64,000 nucleotides of DNA from Mycolicibacterium doricum (GTDB lineage: Bacteria > Actinomycetota > Actinomycetes > Mycobacteriales > Mycobacteriaceae): assembly GCF_010728155.1 (NCBI RefSeq), contig NZ_AP022605.1:1798001-1862000 (forward strand), written 5' to 3'. This document shows positions 53,982 through 63,346 of this stretch, piece by piece (position 1 is the stretch's first letter; each line of letters opens with the position of its first letter). The notes below the pieces were generated by a model that was not told the origin of the DNA, made no database searches, and saw nothing but the letters and a program-made list of their open reading frames with translations. The translations under genes were made by a program, and so were the position numbers.

Positions 53982-54746
53982 TTAGGACAGCCAGTCCAGT
54001 CGATCCGCGACCACTGCATAGCCGACGTAGGCCACCGTGTTGATAACCCCGTGGGCGATGATCAGTGGCCACAGCCGACCGGTGCGTCGCCACGTGTAGC
54101 CGAATACCAGACCCATCACGACATTGCCCAGCCCGGCGCTGAAGCCTTGATACAGGTGGTAGGTGCCGCGTAAAAGGCTTGACAGCACCAGCGCGGTGGC
54201 CGGGCGGACCCGCAGTTGGTGCAGCCGGGTGAGCAGAAAACCCACAACGATGATCTCTTCGGCCCAGGCGTTGGCGAACGACACCAAAATAAGGACGGGG
54301 ATGCGCCACCACGTGTCGTTCAGCTCCGAGGGCACTACCGATGCGCTGAGACCCAATGCGCGGGCCGAAAGGTACAGCGCCAGGCCGGGCAGGCCGATAA
54401 CGGCCGCGAGCCCGATGCCACCGAGCAGGTCGAGCCGGCACCGTGGTCGGCCCAACCCGATTGCTGCCGGGCCAAAACCACTGCTCCACAATAGGTATAC
54501 CGCGAGAAAGCCCCAAGCGACCAATTGGAACACGGTCGCCAGATTGAGGCCGAGATCGATGAGGTCGAACGAGGAGCGGCGCGGGTTGAGCGCTACGGTC
54601 TGCCCCGCCAGGCCGAGCAGCACCGCCTCGATCAGATCCAGGATCGCGGTATAGGCGCTCAGAGCGAACGTCACCATCAACACAACGACGATCTCGATCC
54701 GCAGCGGCCGCCGCTGGTCGTCCGTTAAGGCGTCGGGGGCAGTCAC
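53982..54746 (-). CDS. CPBP-family intramembrane protease
   Basis: 254 residues if started at GTG 54746 (VTAPDALTDD); GTG 54755 is also possible, and the frame stays open to 54791. About seven helices. Abi/CPBP motifs: motif 1 WAEEIIVVGFLL (EE present, but the usual Arg of EExxxR is Val), motif 2 LLRGTYHLYQG and motif 3 IIAHGVINT. CPBP proteases cleave within membranes and are sometimes linked to immunity or envelope stress. It lies between the transpeptidase and copC on the opposite strand. Confidence 0.85.
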   Translation of the reverse strand: MTAPDALTDDQRRPLRIEIVVVLMVTFALSAYTAILDLIEAVLLGLAGQTVALNPRRSSFDLIDLGLNLATVFQLVAWGFLAVYLLWSSGFGPAAIGLGRPRCRLDLLGGIGLAAVIGLPGLALYLSARALGLSASVVPSELNDTWWRIPVLILVSFANAWAEEIIVVGFLLTRLHQLRVRPATALVLSSLLRGTYHLYQGFSAGLGNVVMGLVFGYTWRRTGRLWPLIIAHGVINTVAYVGYAVVADRLDWLS

Positions 54747-54895
54747 TGAAGCCACGGTAGCCTGCCGGGTCCACACCTGCTTCTTGCACAACCCGTCGAG
54801 AAGGGCAGCCGTCAGCGTCCGGATCGCCTGGGGCGCCCCACTTCTTGATTGCGGTTACCCGATCGGAAGAAGGTGATGTGTCTTGCCTTTCCAAG

Positions 54896-55486
54896 TCAGG
54901 GCCCGGGTTCATCTCCAGGGTGTTCTGCTGCGTTCTTCCGGCGGTGTCGCCTACGTTGCCAGAACGCAATCACACCTCCAAGCGCCAGACCGGCGCCGGC
55001 CGCTGTGAGTACAGACGCCTTGGTGTCCGAACCTGCGATCGCCGGGGGGGAGGGCTCAGCGGTGCTGGGTGCTGCACGGGCTGGCGCGGTGGTGGGTGAC
55101 GGCTCTTCGGGGACGCCGGCGATGGTGAAGGTGTACGAGCCGGAGACGGGGTGGCCATCTGCTGAGACCACGCGGTAGCTGACGGTGTACAGGCTGTTTT
55201 TGAGTCGGTCGGGCCCGACGGCGACCGTGAGGCGCGGCCCTTCGACGTTTGCCGAGCCCGACACCCAGTTGCGACCATCGGCGCTGGTGACGGCGACGTC
55301 AGCGAACGATGGATTGACCTCCTCGGAGAAGTTCAGCACGACGGCGGTCAATGGGGACGCTACGCTCGCGTCCTTGGCCGGGTCGGAACCCACGAGTGAG
55401 GTGTGCGCGGCAGCGACCCCTACTCCGGACAGCAAGAAGGCTAGCGCCACCAGTGTGGTCATGACGGTGCGCGTGGCCAGGTTCAC
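54896..55486 (-). CDS. CopC-domain copper-binding protein with C-terminal membrane anchor
   Basis: About 196 residues from GTG 55486; ATG 55537 would add 17 residues. Signal peptide ends at VGVAAAHTSL, so the mature N-terminus starts with His, the CopC Cu(II) ligand. Further ligands are in SADGHPVSGSYTF. A Pro/Ala linker and a membrane helix (AAGAGLALGGVIAFW) with basic tail follow. It is a CopC without fused CopD, probably an extracytoplasmic copper carrier or buffer. Confidence 0.92.
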   Translation of the reverse strand: MNLATRTVMTTLVALAFLLSGVGVAAAHTSLVGSDPAKDASVASPLTAVVLNFSEEVNPSFADVAVTSADGRNWVSGSANVEGPRLTVAVGPDRLKNSLYTVSYRVVSADGHPVSGSYTFTIAGVPEEPSPTTAPARAAPSTAEPSPPAIAGSDTKASVLTAAGAGLALGGVIAFWQRRRHRRKNAAEHPGDEPGP

Positions 55487-55537
55487 GGTCCTCCTCGAGC
55501 TTTGCGTCCGTCGTGCCAACACGCGGACCGAGTACAT

Positions 55538-55749
55538 GAGTGTAAGTTCCCTCTGGCAACGCCGGCGTCATTCACGCATGCCTCAACGCCAGCACCCGCT
55601 GGACGGCAGCGCTTAGACCGCAAGACCAAACCCCCCGATGTCGTCGAATCGTCAAAACGGTAGGACCCACCCTCTACGGTACCGACGGACTCGGCGACTG
55701 GAATGTTCCGTGCGAACTAGTAGTAAGCGGGCAACACCACGTAGCTGAC
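55538..55749. other. Intergenic region upstream of copC
   Basis: About 210 bases with several GTAG/TAGTAG half sites (55718-55724, 55741, 55752) but no exact TAC-N9-GTA dyad. It may contain the copC promoter; no gene. Confidence 0.4.
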
Positions 55750-56841
55750 TTAGTAGCGGCGCACGTTGTAGATCGGCGCCGACGAGATCGGCGCCACCTT
55801 CACCGGAGTGCCGTAAGTCGAGGCGTGCACCATGTTCCCATCGCCGATGTAGATGCCCGCGTGTGAGGCGTCCGAGTAGAAGGTGACTATGTCGCCGGGC
55901 TGTACCTCGGTCTCCGCCACGGGTTGTCCGCCCGCCGCGAGCGCCTGACTCGACCGCGGGAGCGACTTGCCGTTCTGCAGAAACGCCCACTTGATGAGCC
56001 CGGAGCAGTCGAAGGCATCTGGTCCTGTCGCACCCCATGAATAGGGCGCACCCACACGGGTCAACGCCGCCTGCACGACCGCGGCCCCGCCGGGTGAGCT
56101 CGACGGACCCGGCCCCACCGGTGGTATCGCCTCGGGCATCGCCATGATGGCCGGGTTGGCCGCTGGTGGGACCGGCGGCGCGGGCGGCACCGGCCCAGGG
56201 TCGGCAAGCGCTGCACGTTGATCGGGAGTCAGTGCGCGATATAGCCCCTCTACCTCGGCGATCTGTGTTCGCAGCCGGCTCTGCTTCAATTGCAGGCCCG
56301 CGCGGACGGCGGACGCCTCCTCTGCGGCAGTACGAGCTGCCAGCGCTGATGACTGCGCCGCGAGCGCGGCTTCGTCGGCACGGGTCGATGCGGCGCGAAA
56401 GGCCCTGATGCGGTCCGACATTTGAGTGGCCATTACCTTGCTCGACGAGAGTTCGTCGAGTAGCCGTTGCGGAGACTCCGCGGTCAGCGCCGCGCTGATC
56501 GTGCTGGTCGAACCACCCATGTACGACGCGGCCGCCACCTGGTTCACGGCGGCCTGATACTCACCGAGGTCGGCTCGCGCCGCCGTCATCGCCTCGAGTT
56601 CGGCGCGTTGCCGATCCTCGGCCCTCCGCTGCGCCGCGAATTTCGCTTGGAGGTCCAGTTCGGCCGAATACACCGCTTCCGTGGTCCGCTCGGCTTCTCG
56701 AGAGAGCTCCGTCACTCGAGCCAGGGCGTCGGCAGCCGGGTCGGCCCACCCAGTGCCCGCCGAGTCGCCGAGAGTCAGTGCCAGCACGATCGCCACGACG
56801 AGAGCTCCCGCGGATCGGCATACCGCGGCAGGGCGGTTCAT
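55750..56841 (-). CDS. NlpC/P60-family peptidoglycan endopeptidase (RipA-like)
   Basis: 363 residues from ATG 56841 (GTG 56850 possible). Signal peptide (residues 1-33), a long coiled-coil/helical segment from about 40 to 210, a Pro linker, and a C-terminal NlpC/P60 domain with catalytic Cys near 279 (FDCSGLIKWA), His near 327 (SHAGIYIG) and a third polar residue in MVHAST. It cleaves D-Glu-mDAP stem-peptide bonds. A perfect CTACGTAG palindrome lies at 56886-56893 upstream. Confidence 0.92.
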   Translation of the reverse strand: MNRPAAVCRSAGALVVAIVLALTLGDSAGTGWADPAADALARVTELSREAERTTEAVYSAELDLQAKFAAQRRAEDRQRAELEAMTAARADLGEYQAAVNQVAAASYMGGSTSTISAALTAESPQRLLDELSSSKVMATQMSDRIRAFRAASTRADEAALAAQSSALAARTAAEEASAVRAGLQLKQSRLRTQIAEVEGLYRALTPDQRAALADPGPVPPAPPVPPAANPAIMAMPEAIPPVGPGPSSSPGGAAVVQAALTRVGAPYSWGATGPDAFDCSGLIKWAFLQNGKSLPRSSQALAAGGQPVAETEVQPGDIVTFYSDASHAGIYIGDGNMVHASTYGTPVKVAPISSAPIYNVRRY

Positions 56842-56885
56842 CCTCAAAACACAGTCCTCACACCGCAGGGCCATCTATGGTCTAG

Positions 56886-56893
56886 CTACGTAG
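56886..56893. promoter_or_regulatory. CTACGTAG palindrome before NlpC/P60 gene
   Basis: A perfect 8-bp palindrome 45 bases upstream of the ATG at 56841 (minus strand). Read on the minus strand it starts TACG-TAGCTAGAC-CATA, which differs from the TACG-N9-MGTA dyad in two bases, so it may be a weak member of that set. Confidence 0.4.
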
Positions 56894-57069
56894 GTCACGG
56901 AAAGATTACGAGTAACCGCGTTCAATGTCCACGCCGACGGCGATGCGCATCGGCCCTACGACTCCATCGCGCGTGCTCCGTCGCACCAGGCGCGACTCAA
57001 AGGCGCACTCCCGCTGAATGTTCCGGTCGAATCGCACCACGGCGCCCAACGCCGCAACAATCGCACATT

Positions 57070-57086
57070 TACTGTGTGCAATAGTA
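57070..57086. promoter_or_regulatory. TACT-N9-AGTA dyad upstream of ctaE
   Basis: TACT-GTGTGCAAT-AGTA, about 50 bases before ATG 57136. Same 4-9-4 geometry as the other sites. Confidence 0.6.
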
Positions 57087-57102
57087 GGTAGCGACTCAGT
57101 AG

Positions 57103-57729
<627 letters not shown>

Positions 57730-58127
57730 ACAGGGGCACGCCGCGCTGGTGGTGTAGACGGCCCCCGCGGGCCGGGAGGTGGCCCGCGCAGGCGGCGCTC
57801 ATCGTCGCGTCGCCGCCACCCTCGTCGGACTCGCCTCGACCGGCGCGCCGTCCGTCGCCGCGGAGCCGTCGTCGGCGCAGACCTCCTCGATCACCCCACA
57901 CGCCCCGCTGTCTCAACACCCACCAAACACTCCTAGGACGACACGCACCCCGGCCAACAACCCGAAGGCGCGAGCCCGGCGCTGTGGATCCTGGCCGGCG
58001 CCGTCGCCGGAGTGATGGCCATCGCCGTCATCATGCTGAGATCGGGCGAACCCGTACGCCATCACCTCACCCGGGGCCCGTGGTCTGAACGGCGAGTGGA
58101 TGATCAGCCACCAAACAAGACAGATTA
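57730..58127 (+). pseudogene. Probable small secreted/membrane protein with frameshift
   Basis: From about 57779 one frame gives a signal-like start (RRVAATLVGLASTGAPSVAA) and polar linker to SQHPPNTP. From 57937 the neighbouring frame gives DDTHPGQQPEGASPALWILA, a membrane helix and a basic tail to stop 58127. Joined, this would be a roughly 115-residue exported protein with a C-terminal anchor, similar in design to the CopC gene tail. A -1 shift near 57935 breaks it. Low certainty. Confidence 0.4.
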
Positions 58128-58295
58128 GGTGCCCCTTTTCGGTCGGCGCCTTGTCCTGCCCATGGAGATCGGCATCGTCTTTACGCGTTGCCAGTTAAGC
58201 CCACGGTCATCGTCTCGGTGAGGTCGTCGGCGGCCGCGACCACCTCGTCACGCCAGCACGCCGGCCGCAGCGCTGACCGTGACCGGCGACTCCAC

Positions 58296-58511
58296 CTAGC
58301 CCGACGTCGCCCTCGGTGACCGACGTCTGCAAGTCCGGAACGAGCAGATCGTCGTTGGGGGGATGCCCTTATCGGCGACTGCTTCGGATCGGTGCGCCTG
58401 CCGCAGCGTTGGTAGACCGTCGCACGCTCCGCCGATCGCCGCCATGCCGACGATTGCCAACAGCGTTAGCGTCATCCACCAGACGCTCCTGCGCCGATAG
58501 ATCGCCCGCAT
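58296..58511 (-). pseudogene. Start of a small exported protein, probably frameshifted
   Basis: 71 residues with an N-terminal membrane or signal segment (VWWMTLTLLAIVGMAAIGGAC, possible lipobox) then LRQAHRSEAVADKGIPP. After that the neighbouring frame (NDDLLVPDLQTSVTEGDVGL) looks more protein-like, so a frameshift near 58360 is likely. It is divergent from the tlpA-like gene and shares the dyad at 58573. Confidence 0.4.
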
Positions 58512-58572
58512 GGTCGATACGCCTCTTCGATGTCATCCCGTCATTCGCCGTGAAGCCATTGCGTTACCATTT

Positions 58573-58589
58573 TACGTAGTCTCTACGTA
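58573..58589. promoter_or_regulatory. TACG-N9-CGTA dyad in divergent promoter before tlpA-like gene
   Basis: TACG-TAGTCTCTA-CGTA with fully symmetric arms (TACGTAG/CTACGTA). Located between the minus-strand small ORF (58511) and the plus-strand TlpA-like gene (58760), so it could control both. Confidence 0.65.
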
Positions 58590-58759
58590 GATCGTGCCGT
58601 GCGGACCGGCCCCGGCCGCAGGGCCGTCGCCGGTGCTCGCCCGAGCGGCCGCCGGCGCCGAACGTCCAGTCAGGGAGGTCGTCGTGTCCTTGCCACAGGT
58701 CACGCACGACACCGCGCGGCTTCGAGTCGGCGTCCCGTATCGGAGAAAGCCCCCCGTGA

Positions 58760-59500
58760 GTGGCACTTGAAATGACTCATCGACTCACCGATGCGCCCCG
58801 AACGTCGCCGTCGAGGCTGGACATGGACACGGGCGTTGCGCGTCGGGGACGGAGGCGACCCTCGACACACCGGTTACCGGTGATACGGCGTGGCATCGCC
58901 GCGGGTTTGAGCGCGGTACTACTCTGTGTCGCAGTTTCGGGATGCTCCAGCGGAGACGACGCCGTCGCGCAGGGTGGCACGTTCGAGTTCGTGTCGCCGG
59001 GTGGGCAGGTCGACATCTTCTACGATCCGCCGCAGAGTCGTGGTCGCCCGGGGCCGATACGCGGACCCGACCTGATGGACCCCAACCGCACGTTGTCACT
59101 TGATGACTTTGCCGAGCAGGTGGTGGTGATCAACGTGTGGGGTCAGTGGTGCGGCCCCTGTCGCACCGAGATGCCGGAATTGCAAAGGGTGTACGACGCG
59201 ACCCGGAACGAGGGAGTCGCCTTCCTGGGCATCGACGTCCGCGATAACAATCGCCAAGCTGCGGTTGACTTCATCGTCGATCGCAAGGTCACCTTCCCGT
59301 CGATCTACGACCCACCGATGCGCACGATGATCGCCTTGGGCGCGAGATATCCCACCACCGTCATCCCGTCCACCATCGTCTTGGACCGGTCGCATCGCGT
59401 CGCCGCGGTGTTCCTGCGAACGCTGCTCGGCGAGGATCTCGAACCGGTGGTCCGTCGCCTCGCCGCCGAGACCGCGAGCGGCTCAGGGTCCCCGCGATGA
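58760..59500 (+). CDS. TlpA/ResA-type thioredoxin-fold lipoprotein (copy 2)
   Basis: Up to 246 residues; the real start may be ATG 58772 or 58820, because the first 40 residues precede a normal lipoprotein signal (GLSAVLLCVAVSGC). Redox motif NVWGQWCGPCRTEMPEL, and the cis-Pro segment TTVIPSTIVLD. It shares nearly every segment with the copy at 29846 (DDAVAQGGTFEFVSPGG; SIYDPPMRTMIALG). Expected to work with CcdA in external thiol reduction, for example of copper-site cysteines of the oxidase. A CtaG-like gene follows. Confidence 0.9.
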   Translation: MALEMTHRLTDAPRTSPSRLDMDTGVARRGRRRPSTHRLPVIRRGIAAGLSAVLLCVAVSGCSSGDDAVAQGGTFEFVSPGGQVDIFYDPPQSRGRPGPIRGPDLMDPNRTLSLDDFAEQVVVINVWGQWCGPCRTEMPELQRVYDATRNEGVAFLGIDVRDNNRQAAVDFIVDRKVTFPSIYDPPMRTMIALGARYPTTVIPSTIVLDRSHRVAAVFLRTLLGEDLEPVVRRLAAETASGSGSPR

Positions 59501-59570
59501 ACGGCGACCCCGCCCTGGCTGCACGTCGCCGGGGGGCCCGGCCGACACTCGGGCGCAACGCTGCGACGCG

Positions 59571-60563
59571 ATGGTGGGCGGCCCCGTGATCGGTCAGGTG
59601 GTGCTCCCCACCTCACCGCCGTCGATATGGGCGATGCTCGGTTGGTTACCGCCACCGGTTCCGATACTGCCGGTATTGGCAATTGTTTTGGCGGTGTGGT
59701 ACCTGCTCGCCGTTCGAGTCGTCAGATCTCGTGGCCGCCGGTGGGCGTGGTCGCGCACCGCGAGCTTCCTGGCCGGCTGCATCGCCTTGGCGGCGGTGAC
59801 GGGTCTGGCCATCGACGGCTACGGCTACCGGCTGTTCAGTGCCTTCATGTTCCAGCACCTGACGCTGTCAATCCTCGTTCCGCCGCTGCTCGTGCTGGGT
59901 GCGCCCGGCCGGCTGCTACTCAGGTCCACGCCCCATCGTGGACTCGGACGCTACGTCGTGATCTCCGCGCTGGGCGGACTGCGCTGCCGGGCGAGCAGGA
60001 TCGTGCTGCACCCCGGCTTCACCATTCCGGTGTTCCTGTTGAGCTACTACGGCTTGTACCTTTCCGACCTCTTCGACGCGGCGGCGGCCAGCGTGGCCGG
60101 ACACGTCACACTGCAGGTGTTCTTTCTCGCCAGCGGCCTATTGTTCATCCTGCCGATCCTGTCGACCGGTCCCCTGCCGGTCCGGCAGAGCAACCTGGGC
60201 CGCTTCTTCGACATCTTCGTCGAAATGCCGCTGCACGTCTTCATCGGCGTCATCCTGATGATGGCACCGCGGACGCTCACCGAGACCTTCGCCCAACCTC
60301 CGCCGAACTGGAACGTCGACCCGGTCGCCGACCAGGGGGTCGCCGGCGCCTTGGCGTGGTCCTACGGCGAGCCCGTCGCACTGCTGACGACTTTAATCTT
60401 CGCCATCCGATGGCGCCGAGATGAGGAGTCGGAGTCGGCGAGGAGGGAGGCCGACGTCGAACGCGACGAGGCGGAACTAGCTGCCTACAACGCGTTTCTG
60501 CGCGGTCTGCATCGTCAGCGGCGACCACCTACCGACGTGCCGAGCACCGCCAACGACGACTGA
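59571..60563 (+). CDS. CtaG-like (Caa3_CtaG) cytochrome oxidase assembly membrane protein
   Basis: 330 residues from ATG 59571. About seven membrane helices; family motifs include FMFQHLTLSILVPPLLVLGAP, the HVTLQVFFLASGLLFILPIL segment and MPLHVFIGVILMMAP. A charged cytoplasmic tail (RWRRDEESESARREADVER) ends the protein. This family is linked to copper delivery for the CuB/CuA sites of oxidases and is often fused to CopD. Neighbouring ctaE, TlpA and CopC support the role. Confidence 0.9.
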   Translation: MVGGPVIGQVVLPTSPPSIWAMLGWLPPPVPILPVLAIVLAVWYLLAVRVVRSRGRRWAWSRTASFLAGCIALAAVTGLAIDGYGYRLFSAFMFQHLTLSILVPPLLVLGAPGRLLLRSTPHRGLGRYVVISALGGLRCRASRIVLHPGFTIPVFLLSYYGLYLSDLFDAAAASVAGHVTLQVFFLASGLLFILPILSTGPLPVRQSNLGRFFDIFVEMPLHVFIGVILMMAPRTLTETFAQPPPNWNVDPVADQGVAGALAWSYGEPVALLTTLIFAIRWRRDEESESARREADVERDEAELAAYNAFLRGLHRQRRPPTDVPSTANDD

Positions 60564-60627
60564 CGCCACGACGACAACGCGCCGGCAGCTGATCCGGAGC
60601 CGAACCGGGTCGCCGCAGCGACACTCG

Positions 60628-61205
60628 TCAGCGCTGCAGCGGCGTCATGAGGGACATCTCGAACTGCTGACCCTTGATGAGCGACCGTGCGTTCGCCATC
60701 GCCCGAGGATTTGAGCCTGCTTGCAGGTGGTCACGTGCGGCCGAGATCGTGAAACGGTGCTGCTTGATCATCACGTCGAGATACGGGCCCGCCGCCCCCG
60801 CCCCGTTCGCCCCGGTCACGCGACGGACGTCGGAATCGGCGGCGAGCGGATGTTCACCCGACGCAACCGCAACGCTGGGCGCCTCCGCCGCAGGACCGGG
60901 GCTCGACGTTCTTGGGGGCGGATCCCCAATCCGCGAGAAGTGACTGCAGCTCATTGACATAGGTGGTGCTGCTCGTGTTGATTCGTCTGGCGATGTCGCT
61001 GACCTCGGGTGCGATGCCGAGCTTGCCGGTCATCTGGATGCTCAGTGCGGCAGCTTAAGCGCTGTGGTCGATGATGTCGCGTGCGAACAGCACGTCGAAC
61101 TGAGTGTGCGGTTGAACGGCGATGGTGCCCGCGGCGCTCGGGGGATCCGGGGGCGGAACACGGTTCGCGTCGGCACATCCCGCAACGACGAGCGTCGTCG
61201 CAGCA
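60628..61205 (-). pseudogene. DUF305 lipoprotein pseudogene (nonsense plus frameshift)
   Basis: From about 61205 the minus strand reads a lipobox (TLVVAGC), then QFDVLFARDIIDHSA and an in-frame TAA at 61057-61059 where CAA would give the expected Gln. The same frame then continues AAALSIQMTGKLGIAPEVSD and NELQSLLADWGSAP. After a frameshift near 60900 the C-terminal half follows (YLDVMIKQHRFTISAARDHL, FEMSLMTPLQR). DUF305 proteins have paired Met/His-rich motifs and are common in copper islands. Confidence 0.8.
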
Positions 61206-61400
61206 TGCCACTCATGCCGCGCGGACCGGGTGGCCGGAGGCCGTTGTCGGATCGTCGCGCACACAGTCCCTTTTCAGCGCCGTCGGCTTTCTATGATGGC
61301 GACGATCGTTTGCCGTAGGTGCTTCGGTCAGGAGGCCGCCTCCACGGGGTTGGTGACCAGAGCCGCGCCTGGCACCGGGTGACGTGAAGCGATGGTCACA

Positions 61401-61417
61401 TACGTAGTGACATAGTA
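61401..61417. promoter_or_regulatory. TACG-N9-AGTA dyad before small membrane ORF
   Basis: TACG-TAGTGACAT-AGTA, 11 bases upstream of GTG 61428. Sixth member of the dyad set. Confidence 0.6.
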
Positions 61418-61427
61418 GATTGATGGA

Positions 61428-61622
61428 GTGAAGAGTGCAGTGGCCGTGTCCTGCCAGGGACCACGGTCGAGGTGGAGCCAGCAGCATGAAGCGCCGCCGA
61501 CGGGTCGACTGGCCCGCCGATGGATTGCGGCGGCGCTGCTGCTGGCGCTGGGCTTGGCGGCGTTGGCCTTGGTGGTGGCCGACCCAGCCGCCGCTCACCT
61601 CCCGGGCATCGCAGACGTCTAG
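61428..61622 (+). CDS. Small hydrophobic ORF behind dyad
   Basis: 64 residues from GTG 61428: a basic/polar N-terminus and one long hydrophobic helix (RWIAAALLLALGLAALALVV) ending PAAAHLPGIADV. It could be a small membrane or secreted peptide, or the 5' piece of a longer decayed gene, since the helix is followed by a signal-peptidase-like AAAH and a near stop. Low confidence; the exact placement of the dyad is the main support. Confidence 0.4.
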   Translation: MKSAVAVSCQGPRSRWSQQHEAPPTGRLARRWIAAALLLALGLAALALVVADPAAAHLPGIADV

Positions 61623-61733
61623 CTGGCGGCGGGAAACACTGAGTTGTGACAACGATTCTAGCGCGATGATGTCGTGCGGCATGGCCTCGAGTGCGCCAAC
61701 ACTGTCGGGAAGCGGTTCGGCGCGGTGAGCCGC

Positions 61734-62678
61734 TCAGGCGATGCAGATCAGCACGCCTGAAAGTGACAGCGTGACGATCGCTAACGGAGTGGCAGCCATC
61801 GCCGCTACTGCACCACTGAGGGTGATTTGGCTCTGAATCCGGGCGAACCGTCGCGGTGGGTCCGATAACCGCTCGGCGCGGGCGAGCACGGCGATATTGG
61901 CGGCGGCCATACCGTGCGCCGGGGTGGCGGCGCCTGAGAGGGTCAACAAGCCCGCGAGCAGCGGCTGACGCCCGTGGCGACGAGCGGCCGCATCGTCGGC
62001 GCACATCTCCAGCAGAGAGCTTATTTGGCTAGCTGCGCTCGCGACGAGTCCGCATCTGGGTAGCGCGGCGGTCAGGCCGCGCGCCGCGGCGACTACGTAG
62101 GCGTGTCGTCCGTCGAGGTGCGCACGCTCGTGGGCAACGACGGCCGCCAGTTGGGTTTGATCGAGTGCGGCCAGAGCTGCGGTGGTCACCACGATCGCCG
62201 GTGGGCGGCCCGCCACGCAATAGGCCGCAGCCTCGGAAGCGTCGATGACCACGACGTCGTTCCCGTACGACCTGCCGACCAGTCGCACGGCGTCGGCGTG
62301 TGCGAAGGTGTGGGTGCGCATGGATCTCAAAGCTCGGCCGAGTCGCATGGCGACGGCGACGAGACTCCCCGCGGCGATGGCGAGTGCGACGGTTGCAACG
62401 ATTCGGGCCGGCCATCCGGCGTGGCCGACGAGAATGGCGCGGAGCCGCTCCAGGCATGAGACGAGCAGCGCGTCGGGGCTGTCCCAATGTCCAGCGGCCT
62501 CGATGAGAAGCATTGCGATGGCGGCGATCGAGCAGGCGATTACCGTCAGAACGGCGGTGGTCCAAGCGGCTATTGCAAGGCGTGGAGCGCCAGCATCGGC
62601 GGTGATGTGCGTCAACAGCTTCGGTCCGATGGCCAGGACGCCTACGACGTACAGAAGCAAAGCCGCCGCGACGGTCAT
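61734..62678 (-). CDS. M56-family membrane metallopeptidase (BlaR1-like, copy 2)
   Basis: 314 residues. N-terminal membrane helices (AAALLLYVVGVLAIGP; TAVLTVIACSIAAIAMLLI), zinc-protease motif VAHERAHLDGRHA, downstream LLEMCADDAAARRHGRQ and a final helix. It overlaps the blaI-like gene by 4 bases and is clearly paralogous to the protein at 25075. Likely partner protease of the adjacent repressor. Confidence 0.9.
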   Translation of the reverse strand: MTVAAALLLYVVGVLAIGPKLLTHITADAGAPRLAIAAWTTAVLTVIACSIAAIAMLLIEAAGHWDSPDALLVSCLERLRAILVGHAGWPARIVATVALAIAAGSLVAVAMRLGRALRSMRTHTFAHADAVRLVGRSYGNDVVVIDASEAAAYCVAGRPPAIVVTTAALAALDQTQLAAVVAHERAHLDGRHAYVVAAARGLTAALPRCGLVASAASQISSLLEMCADDAAARRHGRQPLLAGLLTLSGAATPAHGMAAANIAVLARAERLSDPPRRFARIQSQITLSGAVAAMAATPLAIVTLSLSGVLICIA

Positions 62679-63064
62679 CGGCGACCACCTGACTGGCGGG
62701 CGAGCCGGCGCAGCGCAGCGCGCAAGTCAGCGGATTCCTCCGCGTCGATCTGCGCCACGAAATGGCTCAGGACCGCCTCAGATCGACCCCCGCCGCTCAG
62801 TGCCTCGAGCATGAGTCGCGCACTGTGCTCCTCGCGCGTCAAGGTTGGCCGGTAGCGGTATGCCTTCCCGTCACGTTCACGCGACAGCCACCCCTTGCTG
62901 TGCAAGTTGTCCATCGTCGACATCACCGTGGTGTAGGCGATGTGCCGTTCGGCGCTCAACTCGTCGAAGATCTCTCTGACCGTGGTGTGAGTTCCGGGGT
63001 CACGATTCCAAAGGCGATCCATGATCGACGCCTCGAGTTCTCCGAAGCCACGCACCCGCGCCAT
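62675..63064 (-). CDS. BlaI/MecI/CopY-family transcriptional repressor (copy 2)
   Basis: 129 residues from ATG 63064 (MARVRGFGELEASIMDRLWN). Winged-helix hallmarks VREIFDEL, IAYTTVMSTMDNLHSKG and LSRERDGKAYRYRP. The upstream sequence has TCCT-GAATTGGTC-AGTA (63074-63090), one mismatch from the TACT-N9-AGTA dyad, directly before the start. The best candidate to bind the six dyads at 35-61 kb. Overlaps the M56 gene. Confidence 0.93.
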   Translation of the reverse strand: MARVRGFGELEASIMDRLWNRDPGTHTTVREIFDELSAERHIAYTTVMSTMDNLHSKGWLSRERDGKAYRYRPTLTREEHSARLMLEALSGGGRSEAVLSHFVAQIDAEESADLRAALRRLARQSGGRR

Positions 63065-63346
63065 GATCGAACCTCCTGAATTGGTCAGTAGGTAGTTTAC
63101 GGGGTCGATCGGCGAGTAGGGCGCTGAACTGGACCCATGGTGTCGACTCGAACACGGCGGCGAGCCAGGCGCAGCGATGATGCGACTGGTGTCAAGTCAG
63201 GAGCTGAGCTGATAATTCTCAGCTTCGGACAGGTGTCGCGATGCTGCTGGGTTCCGACGCCGGGCCGTCGACCCCTCACCGCCCGACCTCCCCCCGAAAG
63301 CTATTACGACATGACGGTGCTCGTCGCGAGCAGGTCGGGCGACGGC
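63065..63346. other. Intergenic region with near-match dyad
   Basis: Promoter region of blaI copy 2; contains the near-match dyad at 63074-63090 and an AGTAGGTAG block at 63087-63095. No gene. Confidence 0.5.

Noticed and set aside
53602..54969. 455-codon minus-strand frame covering the transpeptidase end and CPBP gene
   Set aside because: Out-of-frame relative to both real genes; Arg/Pro-rich and without motifs.
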